Source: JAAYUD01 sp036846645
GTDB lineage: Bacteria; Bacteroidota; Bacteroidia; Bacteroidales; Bacteroidaceae
Length of the DNA: 23,562 bases
Assembly (NCBI GenBank): GCA_036846645.1
Contig: DAIUBN010000024.1
Span: 1-23,562 of the forward strand
Direction: 5' to 3'
The notes under the pieces: model-generated
The model's input: only the letters and a program-made list of their open reading frames with translations
Database searches by the model: none
Told to the model about the DNA's origin: nothing
Program-made: the position numbers and the translations under genes
Shown here: positions 1 to 8,149 of the stretch, piece by piece
How positions within the stretch are numbered: the first letter of the stretch is position 1
How the letters are laid out: each line of letters begins with the position of its first letter

Positions 1-428
1 GTGGTGTATGGTTTGGTCAGATTCGTTTTGATAATGACAACTTTATACACAGCAGCTGCACTATCCATCGTGGCCAACAGCTCTTCGTGAGGAAGCATGG
101 TGGCTTTGAATGGCGAAAGTACCCCCGATACATTCTTCTTCAGTTCATCTATATCGGGACAGATTTGATCATTGAGAAGAGACAATTCACGGTCTTGGTA
201 GACTTGGGGAGTGACATGAGGATAGCTTGACAGTATTTTCAGGACATTCTGCACTACCTCTATATAAGGTTCTTCGGCAAACAGTGTCGTGATAGCTTCC
301 TTGCTCTGCAAAGGATATGCCATATCTGTGATGACCACCCAGTTGCGATGGCCCAACAAGGGCATGATACGTTTTAGCTCGTCCTGCCAATCATTGGATT
401 GCTGAGATTTTTGTTCTAAATCTTTCAT
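1..428 (-). CDS. RbsD/FucU-like sugar mutarotase/pyranase family protein, 3' end missing
   Basis: Reading from the ATG at 428 downward gives an open frame of 142 codons with no stop, running off the left edge of the window; the C-terminus is missing. The protein starts MKDLEQKSQQSNDW and contains LLGHRNWVVITDMAYPL, which lines up with the LGHxDxLVVxDAGLPxP motif of RbsD, including the Gly-His pair that carries the catalytic histidine. Near its end it has LPHEELL and VVIIKTNLTKPYT, matching the HEQF and VIRSGECSPYAN segments of RbsD. Family members interconvert pyranose and furanose forms or anomers of ribose and fucose. The gene lies 108 bp downstream of the rhamnosidase on the same strand, so it may act on a released deoxyhexose, but that is inference. 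The substrate cannot be read from the sequence. It is longer between motifs than E. coli RbsD. Confidence 0.7.
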   Translation of the reverse strand, partial: MKDLEQKSQQSNDWQDELKRIMPLLGHRNWVVITDMAYPLQSKEAITTLFAEEPYIEVVQNVLKILSSYPHVTPQVYQDRELSLLNDQICPDIDELKKNVSGVLSPFKATMLPHEELLATMDSAAAVYKVVIIKTNLTKPYT

Positions 429-457
429 TTTGTCGTAATTTTATCATTAAAGTTCAA

Positions 458-492
458 CAAATATAATCATGATAACGAAGTATCACTACAAA
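458..492 (-). promoter_or_regulatory. Candidate Bacteroidetes promoter for the RbsD/FucU-like gene
   Basis: On the minus strand TTTG (492-489) is followed after 23 bp by TATATTTG (465-458), matching the -33 and -7 consensus elements, though with longer spacing than usual. The start codon is at 428, giving a leader of roughly 25 nt. Confidence 0.4.
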
Positions 493-500
493 CCGGACTC

Positions 501-520
501 AAAAAAAAGTTATGTTAACT
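501..520 (-). terminator. Weak intrinsic terminator after the rhamnosidase gene
   Basis: On the minus strand a 5-bp stem (AGTTA/TAACT, 3-nt loop, 520-508) runs straight into eight T residues (508-501), 17 bp after the rhamnosidase stop codon. The stem is short and AT-rich, so termination may be partial and the next gene may be partly co-transcribed. Confidence 0.4.
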
Positions 521-536
521 ATTTCTCTATATATCC

Positions 537-3320
537 TTATTTAATATTGACCGTGAACTGATAATCTCCCGAACCCAATTTGACACTCAGCTTATCTTGC
601 ATGGTCGTCTCTACCACAAAATCTTTGTTTGCCGAAAGCGGCATACCATACTCGGTGACCCGATTGATGTCTTTTGTAGGAAGCACTACAGTAGCTACCG
701 CATTGGCTGGTATCGACACTCTGAGTGTATAGGTATTGCCCGAAAGCTTCCATTCGCTTTTAATGGTTCCATAAGGAGATTCGTACGAAGCGTTGGTAGA
801 GGTCACATCTCCTACAAGCTGCGGATCGATAAGGATATCATGATAGGCAATAGATGCAGGAGATTGCTTGATTCCTCCTAGTCCATTATAAAACCACTCC
901 ATGAGATGGCCCAACATAAAATGATTGTTTGACACAAAGCCGTATGCCTGCCACGACTCGGTGAGTGCTGTTGCTCCGTGAGCCAACTGCCAGCCATAGC
1001 CCGGTACATCATATTTACTATTCATATCGAAAATGATATCGGCACGTCCACAATTGGTCAGAGCTTTGAGCAGATAGCTATAGCCAATATCTCCCGCTGT
1101 CAAAGCATTGTTCTTGCTCCGAACACTCTCTATCAAATTGCGAGTCACCCAAGCAGTATCCGAAGGATCGACCAAACCGGTATAAAGAGACATGGCATTG
1201 GCGGTCTGACTGTCGCGATCGACTTTCTTTGTTGTCCTATTGATATATTTATCTTGATATGCCTTTTTGATATTCTCTCCCAACTGCTGATAATACTTGG
1301 CATCCTCTTCTTTTTTCAACAAGGATGCCACCTGCTGCATGATTGTGACATCATAATAATAGGTAACAGTCGACGTTACCCCATAAGATGTGAGCTGTGC
1401 ATAGCCCGGTGATTTCGGACCGATATCAAACCAATCTCCTAAGCCATAGGATACAATATTATTTTGAGCTTTAGAACTTAGATATGATATATATTTCTTC
1501 ATATCGGGATAAAAAGTTTCCAAACTAGTCTTATCTCCATACCACTTATACTGATTCCATGGAGCTATAATAAATGAGCTGCCCCATTCGGGTGAATCTT
1601 CAAAACCGGATTCGAAACGAACGTATTCGGGATCGATAGAGGGGATGCAGCCATCGGGCCGTTGAGAAATCTGCAAATCACGGAATATTTTATTGTAAAG
1701 ACGTGACAGATTGTATCGATACAGCAATGAGTTCTGCATGAGATAGGCCTCTTCTTGCCAACCGAGTTTCTCACGATGAGGACAGTCGGTCAGCACACTT
1801 GCCATATTGCTACGGATAGCCCAATCTATCAAATTGTGTATCTGATTAAACATCGGTTTGGAACAAACGAAAGAGCCTGCTTCGGGAGCAGAATTGCAAG
1901 TGTGCAAGCCCACTAAAGAAACGACTTCGGGCAAAGACTGATTGGCTTCGCCGGCGGGCACTGCGCCTTCCAACTGTACATAACGGAAGCCATAATAAGA
2001 GAATTGAGGTTGCCAGACCGTTTCTGTATCTCCTTCTTTTGTTCGGTAAGAGAAATAATAAGGTTGGCCTGTGGCACTCTGATTGACTGTACTATCGGGA
2101 TTCAACAACTCGGCAGGGCGGAAGATAATCTTCTGACTACCATTAGAGTGTATCTTCACTCTGATGATGCCCGAAAAATTCTGTCCCAAATCATATACCC
2201 AATATCCTTTCTTATTCTTGAATTTAGAGACTACCGGGACATCTGTTCTAATAGTTAGAGGAGTGGCATGCTGAGCATTCATAGCAACGGGGTTGTCTAT
2301 TTCTATGGCTTTCTGCCAAGATTTGTCATTAAAGTCGGCCAACTGCCAACCGGCAAGTTCGCGGGTTGCATCGTAGTCTTCGCCACCATAGATGCTCGAA
2401 TAAGTGATGGGACTCTGAGTCACCTTCCAACTCTTATCGGACACTACATATTGAATAGAACCATCGGTATATTCTATCTTCAACATCAACTTCATTTTGG
2501 GCGCTCCGTATGAGGTAGTCAACTTGAAATAGCGTTCGTTGGGAACATTATAGAAACCATTGCCCAACATCAAGCCCAGTACATTCTTTCCGTTATTCAA
2601 TTGATGAGTAACATCGAAAGCGACATACAGCACCTGTTTATCATATTTGGTCCATCCGGCATCGAGAAAATGATTGCCCACTTTCTTACCGTTAATGAAG
2701 AAATCGAAATGTCCCAAACCGGAGACATAAGCATCGGCCCTCTTTACCTTCTTTGTCAGAGAGACCGTCTTACGGAACTGCGGCAATAGATACATTCCAT
2801 ATTTCTTATCGCCGACAAGTTTTTTCAAATCAGAATAGACATGAATGCCCGGAACAAGACGACCATCCGCTTTATCTTTTTCGAGTGCTATCCAACGAGC
2901 ATTTTTCCAATCATTGGAGGTGAGCAGGCCCATTACAAAAGATTGTATCTCGCTCCATGATGATACATTATTATTTTTATCCCAAACTCTTACCTTCCAG
3001 TAATAGACGGTAGAAGTCTGCAACCCACTACCCTCGAAAGGAACAAGAACAGATTGGTCGGAAATCATTTTATGACTGTCCCATACCGTTCCACAGTCCT
3101 TATTGAGATCATCGATATGAGTAGAGACCAGAATCTGATAAGCAGACTGGACAAAGTTGCGCTGTTCTGCATGTATTTTCCAACTGAAGCCAGGATGCAG
3201 ATTTTCTAATCCTAATGGATTGCAAGCTTCATCACACGTCAAATCGTATAATGAGAAGCTAGGAGAAGCCGATACAACCAACGGACATATCAGCAAAAGT
3301 ACGAACAGAAATTTCTTCAT
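537..3320 (-). CDS. Secreted alpha-L-rhamnosidase, GH78
   Basis: The 927-residue protein begins with a signal peptide (MKKFLFVLLLICPLVVSAS), so it acts in the periplasm or at the cell surface, hydrolysing terminal alpha-L-rhamnose from plant or bacterial glycans or glycosides. The order is: N-terminal fibronectin-like domain (about residues 25-130), Bac_rhamnosid_N-type beta domain with the FFINGKKVG signature (about 180-345), concanavalin-like rhamnosidase domain (about 350-460), (alpha/alpha)6 catalytic barrel (about 480-820) and C-terminal beta domain. Catalytic-site signatures are TDCPHREKLGW at 511-521, which holds the conserved Asp and the probable general acid Glu517, then DSPEWG at 575-580 and ALTESW at 785-790 with a further conserved Glu. 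Length is normal for GH78. No SusC/SusD pair is present in the window, so membership of a polysaccharide utilisation locus cannot be shown. The ATG at 3320 is chosen because it directly precedes the signal peptide. Confidence 0.93.
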   Translation of the reverse strand: MKKFLFVLLLICPLVVSASPSFSLYDLTCDEACNPLGLENLHPGFSWKIHAEQRNFVQSAYQILVSTHIDDLNKDCGTVWDSHKMISDQSVLVPFEGSGLQTSTVYYWKVRVWDKNNNVSSWSEIQSFVMGLLTSNDWKNARWIALEKDKADGRLVPGIHVYSDLKKLVGDKKYGMYLLPQFRKTVSLTKKVKRADAYVSGLGHFDFFINGKKVGNHFLDAGWTKYDKQVLYVAFDVTHQLNNGKNVLGLMLGNGFYNVPNERYFKLTTSYGAPKMKLMLKIEYTDGSIQYVVSDKSWKVTQSPITYSSIYGGEDYDATRELAGWQLADFNDKSWQKAIEIDNPVAMNAQHATPLTIRTDVPVVSKFKNKKGYWVYDLGQNFSGIIRVKIHSNGSQKIIFRPAELLNPDSTVNQSATGQPYYFSYRTKEGDTETVWQPQFSYYGFRYVQLEGAVPAGEANQSLPEVVSLVGLHTCNSAPEAGSFVCSKPMFNQIHNLIDWAIRSNMASVLTDCPHREKLGWQEEAYLMQNSLLYRYNLSRLYNKIFRDLQISQRPDGCIPSIDPEYVRFESGFEDSPEWGSSFIIAPWNQYKWYGDKTSLETFYPDMKKYISYLSSKAQNNIVSYGLGDWFDIGPKSPGYAQLTSYGVTSTVTYYYDVTIMQQVASLLKKEEDAKYYQQLGENIKKAYQDKYINRTTKKVDRDSQTANAMSLYTGLVDPSDTAWVTRNLIESVRSKNNALTAGDIGYSYLLKALTNCGRADIIFDMNSKYDVPGYGWQLAHGATALTESWQAYGFVSNNHFMLGHLMEWFYNGLGGIKQSPASIAYHDILIDPQLVGDVTSTNASYESPYGTIKSEWKLSGNTYTLRVSIPANAVATVVLPTKDINRVTEYGMPLSANKDFVVETTMQDKLSVKLGSGDYQFTVNIK

Positions 3321-3612
3321 GACATCATTAGATAATTATTTATTATCAACAGATAATAGTTACAATATATATATATGTTACACTTCGTGATAATAAGACA
3401 ATGAGAGTTAGGTCAATACCGATAGACATAAAATTCTCTTTGCCATTTACTGAATACAAAGTTAGGCTTTTCTAGGAAAAGATACCAAATAAAATAACGT
3501 TTAAATATCATTAAAGTTCCGATTTAATGAAGAAAAATGGGCGTTCGTTGATTGTAATTTATATTTAATATGATTGTATCTACTTTTGTCTAAACAAAAA
3601 AGGAAAAGTAAT
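3321..3612. other. Divergent intergenic region between the rhamnosidase and polyP-polymerase-like genes
   Basis: 292 bp of AT-rich sequence with no plausible gene. It contains a short (AT)n run near 3366-3376 and a dyad (TCATTAAA at 3508-3515, TTTAATGA at 3523-3530, 7-bp spacer) that could be a regulator site. The promoter candidate for the plus-strand cluster is listed separately. No clear promoter was seen for the rhamnosidase. Confidence 0.6.
3558..3588 (+). promoter_or_regulatory. Candidate promoter for the VTC/DUF4956 cluster
   Basis: A perfect -7 element TACTTTTG (3581-3588) lies 19 bp after TTTA (3558-3561), a one-mismatch -33 element. The predicted start of transcription lies near 3592-3595, about 20 nt before the ATG at 3613, leaving room for the AGGAAAAG ribosome-binding sequence. 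Confidence 0.45.
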
Positions 3613-4503
3613 ATGAACAATCAATTGACTACAGCATTATCGTCTTTCGCTCCCATCACACTGAAAGAGATGAGTGGCATCAAACTGATGAACCGTATTG
3701 ATACGAAATATATCACTACAGAAGAACATCTGATGAAACTGCTGGAGATGTTGAGCAAGAATTATCGCGTTCAGGTGGTAAATGATGAAAGTTTGATTGA
3801 TTATCGTACAACTTATCTCGACACTCCTTCATTAGAGATGTATATGGCCCATCAAACAGGTCGCAGAGTAAGAGAAAAGATTCGAGTACGCTCGTACGTT
3901 TCTTCCCGCCTCACCTTTCTTGAGGTAAAGAATAAAGACAATCACGGGCGTTGCGACAAGAAGAGAATCAATGTAAGAGATTTGAAGACTCTACAAGAAG
4001 ATGGCGCTGAAGAGTTTCTTCGTTCGAGTTCGTGGTACTGTTTGACAGAACTTATGCCTCAACTCAGGAATACTTTCAGCCGCATCACTCTAGTAGATAA
4101 TGAAAAGACAGAACGTCTGACAATCGATACGGATGTCAACTTCGTGAACCTGATGAACAACAATAAGAAATCGCTCGGCAGGATGGTGATTATCGAATTG
4201 AAACGCGACGGAAGAAAGATGTCGTACGCAACACGTCTGTTTCACGAACAGAATCTGCGCCAGGCTAGCGTGAGTAAATACTGTGTGGGAATGTCGATGA
4301 CCAATTGTGAGCTCAGGCAGAACCGATTTAAAAAGTTACTGATGCTTGTAGATAAAGTAAACAGAGCAGAAACAGATATGAGCAGTTTTAATACGCAAAG
4401 GACATTCACGCCATGTCCTGACATCGTACCTAACAGTTATAGCGAAAAGGCAATGCTGAATTATAATATGGCTTACAATGCTACCATACAATTGAGTTAT
4501 TAA
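3613..4503 (+). CDS. VTC-domain (polyphosphate-polymerase-like) tunnel enzyme
   Basis: This 296-residue soluble protein matches the VTC domain, the CYTH-like triphosphate-tunnel fold that in yeast Vtc4 makes polyphosphate from ATP. Visible features of the basic tunnel are RIDTKY (Arg28, Lys32), YLDTPSLEMY (68-77), REKIRVRSY (Arg87, Lys89, Arg91, Arg93), LEVK (Glu104, Lys106), KKR (116-118), IELKRDG (Glu195, Lys197) and SKY (Lys222), the expected alternation of acidic metal ligands and phosphate-binding basic residues. An ATG start at 3613 after AGGAAAAG is preferred over the upstream TTG at 3574, which would add 13 unlikely residues. It is followed 27 bp later by a DUF4956 membrane protein, a pairing seen in many bacterial genomes. 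That it makes polyphosphate is family inference; another nucleotidyl- or phosphate-polymer reaction is possible. Confidence 0.8.
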   Translation: MNNQLTTALSSFAPITLKEMSGIKLMNRIDTKYITTEEHLMKLLEMLSKNYRVQVVNDESLIDYRTTYLDTPSLEMYMAHQTGRRVREKIRVRSYVSSRLTFLEVKNKDNHGRCDKKRINVRDLKTLQEDGAEEFLRSSSWYCLTELMPQLRNTFSRITLVDNEKTERLTIDTDVNFVNLMNNNKKSLGRMVIIELKRDGRKMSYATRLFHEQNLRQASVSKYCVGMSMTNCELRQNRFKKLLMLVDKVNRAETDMSSFNTQRTFTPCPDIVPNSYSEKAMLNYNMAYNATIQLSY

Positions 4504-4530
4504 GAACGAACTATTTAAATTGAGGAACAG

Positions 4531-5196
4531 ATGGAAGAATTAACAGATTTATCGGCAGCAACCGCTGCAATGAGTTTGAGTGCGGGATTTTGGAACTTAT
4601 TAATCCATTTCTTTATCAACACGTTAGTCGTAGCATTCATCATACATTTTTTCTATTATCACAAGAGCCATCGCAGAGATTATTACTTCACTTTTATACT
4701 AATCAGCATCAGTATCTTCATGATGATATTCTTGCTGGGAGATGTGAAGATAAAAGTGGGATTTGCCTTAGGACTATTTGCCATATTCGGCATCATACGA
4801 TACCGCACGGAGTCGATGCCAGTAAGAGAAATGACTTATCTGTTCGCTATCATCTCTATTTCTGTAATCAATGCATTGGTAGTAGATCTGAGTTATTTGG
4901 AGCAGGCAGGAGCCAACTTGATATTCATTCTGAGTTTTTGGCTCTGCGAGAGCAATCATTGGCTCAAACATATCTCCGAGAAACTGGTGCAATATGACAG
5001 AGTAGACCTTATACTACCAGTTAAAAGAGAAGAACTGATAGCCGACTTGCAGAAACGCACCGGGCTCCATATACTGAGAGTAGAAGTCGGACATATTGAC
5101 TTTATCCGCGATTCGGCGATTCTCAAAATATACTACGAACCCGAAGGCGACGAGATTAACACGACAGATGTATTATCTAAAATGCCAAGAGAATGA
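4531..5196 (+). CDS. DUF4956 family multi-pass inner-membrane protein
   Basis: The 221-residue protein has about five hydrophobic segments (roughly residues 21-43, 52-70, 74-90, 101-120 and 125-140) and a soluble C-terminal domain (150-221). The strongly conserved family signature IRYRTESMPVREMTYLF sits at 89-105, at the end of a membrane segment, and is rich in Arg and Glu as expected for a site that handles an anionic substrate or contacts a partner. The function of DUF4956 is not established. Because it sits between a VTC-like polymerase and envelope proteins, it may be the membrane subunit or channel for the polymerase product, by analogy with the membrane parts of the yeast VTC complex; this is inference. 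The start follows TTGAGGAACAG, a reasonable ribosome-binding site. Its stop overlaps the next start (ATGA). Confidence 0.85.
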   Translation: MEELTDLSAATAAMSLSAGFWNLLIHFFINTLVVAFIIHFFYYHKSHRRDYYFTFILISISIFMMIFLLGDVKIKVGFALGLFAIFGIIRYRTESMPVREMTYLFAIISISVINALVVDLSYLEQAGANLIFILSFWLCESNHWLKHISEKLVQYDRVDLILPVKREELIADLQKRTGLHILRVEVGHIDFIRDSAILKIYYEPEGDEINTTDVLSKMPRE

Positions 5197-5924
5197 AAAG
5201 GAAAAAGATTTTCACTTTACTGATATTGGCACTCAGTGCAGTATCGGGATTCGCTCAGAGCGATGATTTTGGAGTATGGGCCAGTGCCGGAGTAGAGAAG
5301 AAACTATCCAAGAAACTCTCGGCAGAATTTGAAGGAGAATTCAGAAGTAGAGACAATTCCAAAAAGGTAGAACGTTGGACGGGTTCTTTAGGTTTAGAAT
5401 ACGAGCTGACAAAACATATTAAAATAGGAACAGGGTATGAATTCATCTATGCCAACAAAGCCGAGAGAACAACTTCTAAAGGGAATACCGTATCATCATA
5501 CTGGTCACCCAGACACCGGTTCAACTTCTCGATACAAGGTGATTTCGATGCCGGTCATTTCAACTTTTCACTTCGAGAGCGCTATCAATATACCTACAGG
5601 GTATCGACTACTGCCAAGAAATACGATGAAGACGGAGATGCCAAAGCAGATGAAGAAATAACAGGGAAAGGATACAACGTGCTGCGCACCCGACCAATGA
5701 TAAAATACAACATACCTCATTCGATGTTCAAGCCCTATTTATCTGTGGAGTTCTACAACTCACTGACAAATGGTTCGATAGACAAGACCAGATACAGAAT
5801 AGGTACACAGCTCAAGCTGAATAAGCAAAATGCTTTCGACATATTCTATTTATACCAGAAAGAAGCCGACGATGACGATGTGAGCAGACATGTGATAGGA
5901 ATTGGATATACATATAAATTTTAA
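5193..5924 (+). CDS. DUF2490 family outer-membrane beta-barrel protein
   Basis: 243 residues. A signal peptide (MKRKKIFTLLILALSAVSGFAQ) is followed by alternating amphipathic strands with aromatic girdles, for example FGVWASAGVEKKLSKKLSAE, IKIGTGYEFIYA and HRFNFSIQGDFDAGHFNFSLR, and the last residues are IGIGYTYKF, ending in the terminal Phe typical of outer-membrane barrels. This is the DUF2490 pattern. The ATG overlaps the stop of the DUF4956 gene by 4 bp (ATGA at 5193-5196), so the two are translationally coupled and probably work together. A small size of about 10-12 strands argues against a large pore. An acidic turn (DEDGDAKADEEITGKG, about residues 145-160) would face the outside or periplasm and could bind metal ions. 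The role is unknown. Confidence 0.8.
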   Translation: MKRKKIFTLLILALSAVSGFAQSDDFGVWASAGVEKKLSKKLSAEFEGEFRSRDNSKKVERWTGSLGLEYELTKHIKIGTGYEFIYANKAERTTSKGNTVSSYWSPRHRFNFSIQGDFDAGHFNFSLRERYQYTYRVSTTAKKYDEDGDAKADEEITGKGYNVLRTRPMIKYNIPHSMFKPYLSVEFYNSLTNGSIDKTRYRIGTQLKLNKQNAFDIFYLYQKEADDDDVSRHVIGIGYTYKF

Positions 5925-5938
5925 AAGAACAACATAAG

Positions 5939-8044
5939 ATGAAAAGATTAGAATTATTAGCCCAGATTTTGCCATTGGCATTGCTTCTCTTTGTAGGAGG
6001 ATGCGCAGGTGGAGCATCAGACTTTCTCGAAGATAATACGAGCAATAATGGTGCAGGCAGTAGTACAGCTTCTAGTGGAACAGACACGAGTTCGAATACT
6101 ACGGGAATCTCTACCACTTTGGATTATAGCATTTCGATGGATTCGTCGGACGATACGGGATACTCGGCAGTAGAAGAAACGGTGCCGACCAGTTCGTCGG
6201 ACGAAAGTTATGACGATTTTGTAGAGAACTCTACATTTGGTTCGACAATCACCATCACCTATTCAGGTACTTCGGCAAGCGTTTCGGGAAGTGCTGACGG
6301 CGTCACAGTGACAACTAGCGGTGCCGATGTATCGGTAGCTTCGACAGCGTCGGGAGTAAATTATGTACTGACAGGTACGACTACCGATGGTTCGTTCAAA
6401 GTAGCCAGCAGTTCCAAAAAATACGAAATCACCCTCAACGGTGTAAGCATCAACAATCCGACAGGAGCTGCCATCAATCTTCAATCTTCGAAACGCGCTT
6501 TCGTGGTATCCGCTTCGGGCACTACCAACACACTGACAGATGGCACCACCTATACTACAAGTGACACAGAAGATATGAAAGGCTGCTTCTTCACTGAGGG
6601 ACAGGTAATATTCAGTGGTTCGGGAACACTGAACGTGAAGGGTAACTACAAACATGCCATCTGTAGTGACAGCTATATCAGACTTCGCAAAGGGTCGGCT
6701 ATCACCATCAGTGGCGCTGCCAAAGATGGTATCCATGCCAATGATGCATTAATTATAGGTGGCGGCACGTTGAATATCACATCTAGCGGTGACGGCGTTG
6801 AAGTAGAAGAAGGATATATTAAGGTGGATGACGGCCTTGTTACCATCAATTCGGCAGGTGATGCTATCAAAACATCATACGACGGTACAGACACAGCAAT
6901 CACTCCTTATGTGACCGTCAACGGCGGTCTACTCAAACTGACTACCACAGGAGAAAAAGCTCAAGGAGTGAAGTCGGCAAGTACGTTGGCTATGACAGGC
7001 GGTATCATTCAGGCTACTGTATCGGGCAACGCTTCTAAAGGTTTGAGCAGCGACGGCAACATGACACTTTCGGGAGGCAAGGTGACGGCTATTACATCGG
7101 GAGCGCCGATCTATGAAGACAATGACTTATCGGGTGCAGCAGGTGTGAAATGTGACGGGACATTGTTAATATCGGGGGCTACGGTACAGTGCAAGAGCAC
7201 CGGCAACGGGGGCAAAGGCATCAGTGGTGACGGAATCATCAATATATCGGGAGGTATTGTAAGAGTGATAACTACCGGAACAAAATACTCTTATAGCAGC
7301 AGCATCGATACATCTGCCAAAGGAATAAAAGCCGACGGTAATCTGACAATAAGTGGCGGCGCTGTGATGGTGAGATGTGAAGGTGGCAACGGCGACAGTG
7401 GTAGTGAAGGTATTGAGAGCAAGAAGATTCTGACTATAAGTGGTGGTGAGACAGCAGTACAAGCGCCCGACGATGCAGTCAATGCTGCTTCGGCCATCAA
7501 TATCACCGGCGGATATATCTACGCCTATAGTTCGGGCAACGACGGAATAGATTCGAACGGTACGATGAGCATCTCTGGCGGTGTAGCGATAGCATCCGGA
7601 ACTTCTCAACCCGAAGATGGATTTGATTGCGACAATAACTCCATCAGCGTAACAGGAGGTGTGGTTATCGGTACAGGTGGCGGCACTAGTTCTTTGGGCG
7701 GTTCGCAATATTCGGTTGGCTATGGAGCAGCAATAACTTCGGGCAACTTAATCAACATCCAGTCGAGCGATGGAACCAGTTTGCTGACTTATAAATTGCC
7801 TAGGACCTTATCTTCGTGCACCTTTGTATTCAGCAGTCCTTCTTTAAAATCGGGTACCACCTATTCTATCTATACCGGTGGATCGATGACCGGCGGCACC
7901 AACTTCTACGGATACTGTGCAGGAGCTACCTATACTAAAGGGACAAGCGCAACAACCTTCACACCAAGTTCTGTTTACACTACTGTAGGGACTACGACTT
8001 CTGGACAAGGAGGAGGCGGTGGCGGATTCCCAGGTGGACGTTAA
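5939..8044 (+). CDS. Beta-helix lipoprotein, Cthe_2159-type carbohydrate-binding domain
   Basis: 701 residues. A lipoprotein signal ends in VGGC (Cys22), followed by a Ser/Thr/Asp-rich linker (about 28-105) and a long right-handed beta-helix built from repeated coils of the form GI-x2-DG-x2-ISGG-x-V. At least ten coils can be read, for example DGIHANDALIIGGG, GLSSDGNMTLSGG, GISGDGIINISGG, GIKADGNLTISGG and GIDSNGTMSISGG. The C-terminus is a Gly tail (GQGGGGGGFPGGR). This architecture matches the family named after Clostridium thermocellum Cthe_2159, a calcium- and polysaccharide-binding beta-helix. The many conserved Asp and Asn turns fit calcium binding. Acidic residues after the lipid Cys may favour surface export. 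It starts 14 bp after the DUF2490 gene, so it is in the same operon and probably displayed with that barrel. The ligand is unknown. Confidence 0.8.
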   Translation: MKRLELLAQILPLALLLFVGGCAGGASDFLEDNTSNNGAGSSTASSGTDTSSNTTGISTTLDYSISMDSSDDTGYSAVEETVPTSSSDESYDDFVENSTFGSTITITYSGTSASVSGSADGVTVTTSGADVSVASTASGVNYVLTGTTTDGSFKVASSSKKYEITLNGVSINNPTGAAINLQSSKRAFVVSASGTTNTLTDGTTYTTSDTEDMKGCFFTEGQVIFSGSGTLNVKGNYKHAICSDSYIRLRKGSAITISGAAKDGIHANDALIIGGGTLNITSSGDGVEVEEGYIKVDDGLVTINSAGDAIKTSYDGTDTAITPYVTVNGGLLKLTTTGEKAQGVKSASTLAMTGGIIQATVSGNASKGLSSDGNMTLSGGKVTAITSGAPIYEDNDLSGAAGVKCDGTLLISGATVQCKSTGNGGKGISGDGIINISGGIVRVITTGTKYSYSSSIDTSAKGIKADGNLTISGGAVMVRCEGGNGDSGSEGIESKKILTISGGETAVQAPDDAVNAASAINITGGYIYAYSSGNDGIDSNGTMSISGGVAIASGTSQPEDGFDCDNNSISVTGGVVIGTGGGTSSLGGSQYSVGYGAAITSGNLINIQSSDGTSLLTYKLPRTLSSCTFVFSSPSLKSGTTYSIYTGGSMTGGTNFYGYCAGATYTKGTSATTFTPSSVYTTVGTTTSGQGGGGGGFPGGR

Positions 8045-8084
8045 ACGATGAGTTAATCTGATATAATGATAAGAAAATGAACCG

Positions 8085-8141
8085 AAAAGTAATTACTTTG
8101 TTCTTCCAAGCTTTGATAATTTGAACAAAGTAATTACTTTT
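8085..8141. repeat. 19-bp perfect inverted repeat with two 14-bp palindromes
   Basis: The arm AAAAGTAATTACTTTGTTC (8085-8103) is repeated exactly in inverted orientation at 8123-8141, with a 19-bp spacer. Each arm itself contains the perfect 14-bp palindrome AAAGTAATTACTTT (8086-8099 and 8127-8140), whose centres are 41 bp apart. The right copy overlaps the -7 element of the predicted kinase promoter; the left copy lies upstream of its -33 element. It could be a paired operator, or an AU-rich RNA hairpin that attenuates read-through from the lipoprotein gene. Confidence 0.9.
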
Positions 8142-8142
8142 G
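8112..8142 (+). promoter_or_regulatory. Predicted promoter of the histidine kinase/response regulator pair
   Basis: TTTG (8112-8115), 19-bp spacer, TACTTTTG (8135-8142): an exact match to the Bacteroidetes -33/-7 consensus. The -7 box overlaps one of the palindromes described at 8085-8141. It ends only 7 bp before the ATG at 8150, so the transcript would be nearly leaderless unless translation begins at the in-frame ATG at 8156. Confidence 0.55.
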
Positions 8143-8149
8143 TAATGCT

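Noticed and set aside
187..390. 67-codon minus-strand open frame near the left end
   Set aside because: It is in a different frame from the RbsD/FucU-like gene at 1-428, which has family motifs throughout.
442..455. 14-mer TATCATTAAAGTTC also present at 3506-3519
   Set aside because: A single AT-rich 14-base match is expected about once by chance in a window of this size, and the two sites have different contexts.
978..1412. 144-codon plus-strand open frame inside the rhamnosidase gene
   Set aside because: It is entirely antisense to a well-supported GH78 coding region and has no motif or start context.
6263..7708. Open frames antisense to the beta-helix lipoprotein gene (157 and 180 codons)
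   Set aside because: They arise from the repetitive Gly/Ser/Thr coding sequence on the other strand and show no recognisable protein features.
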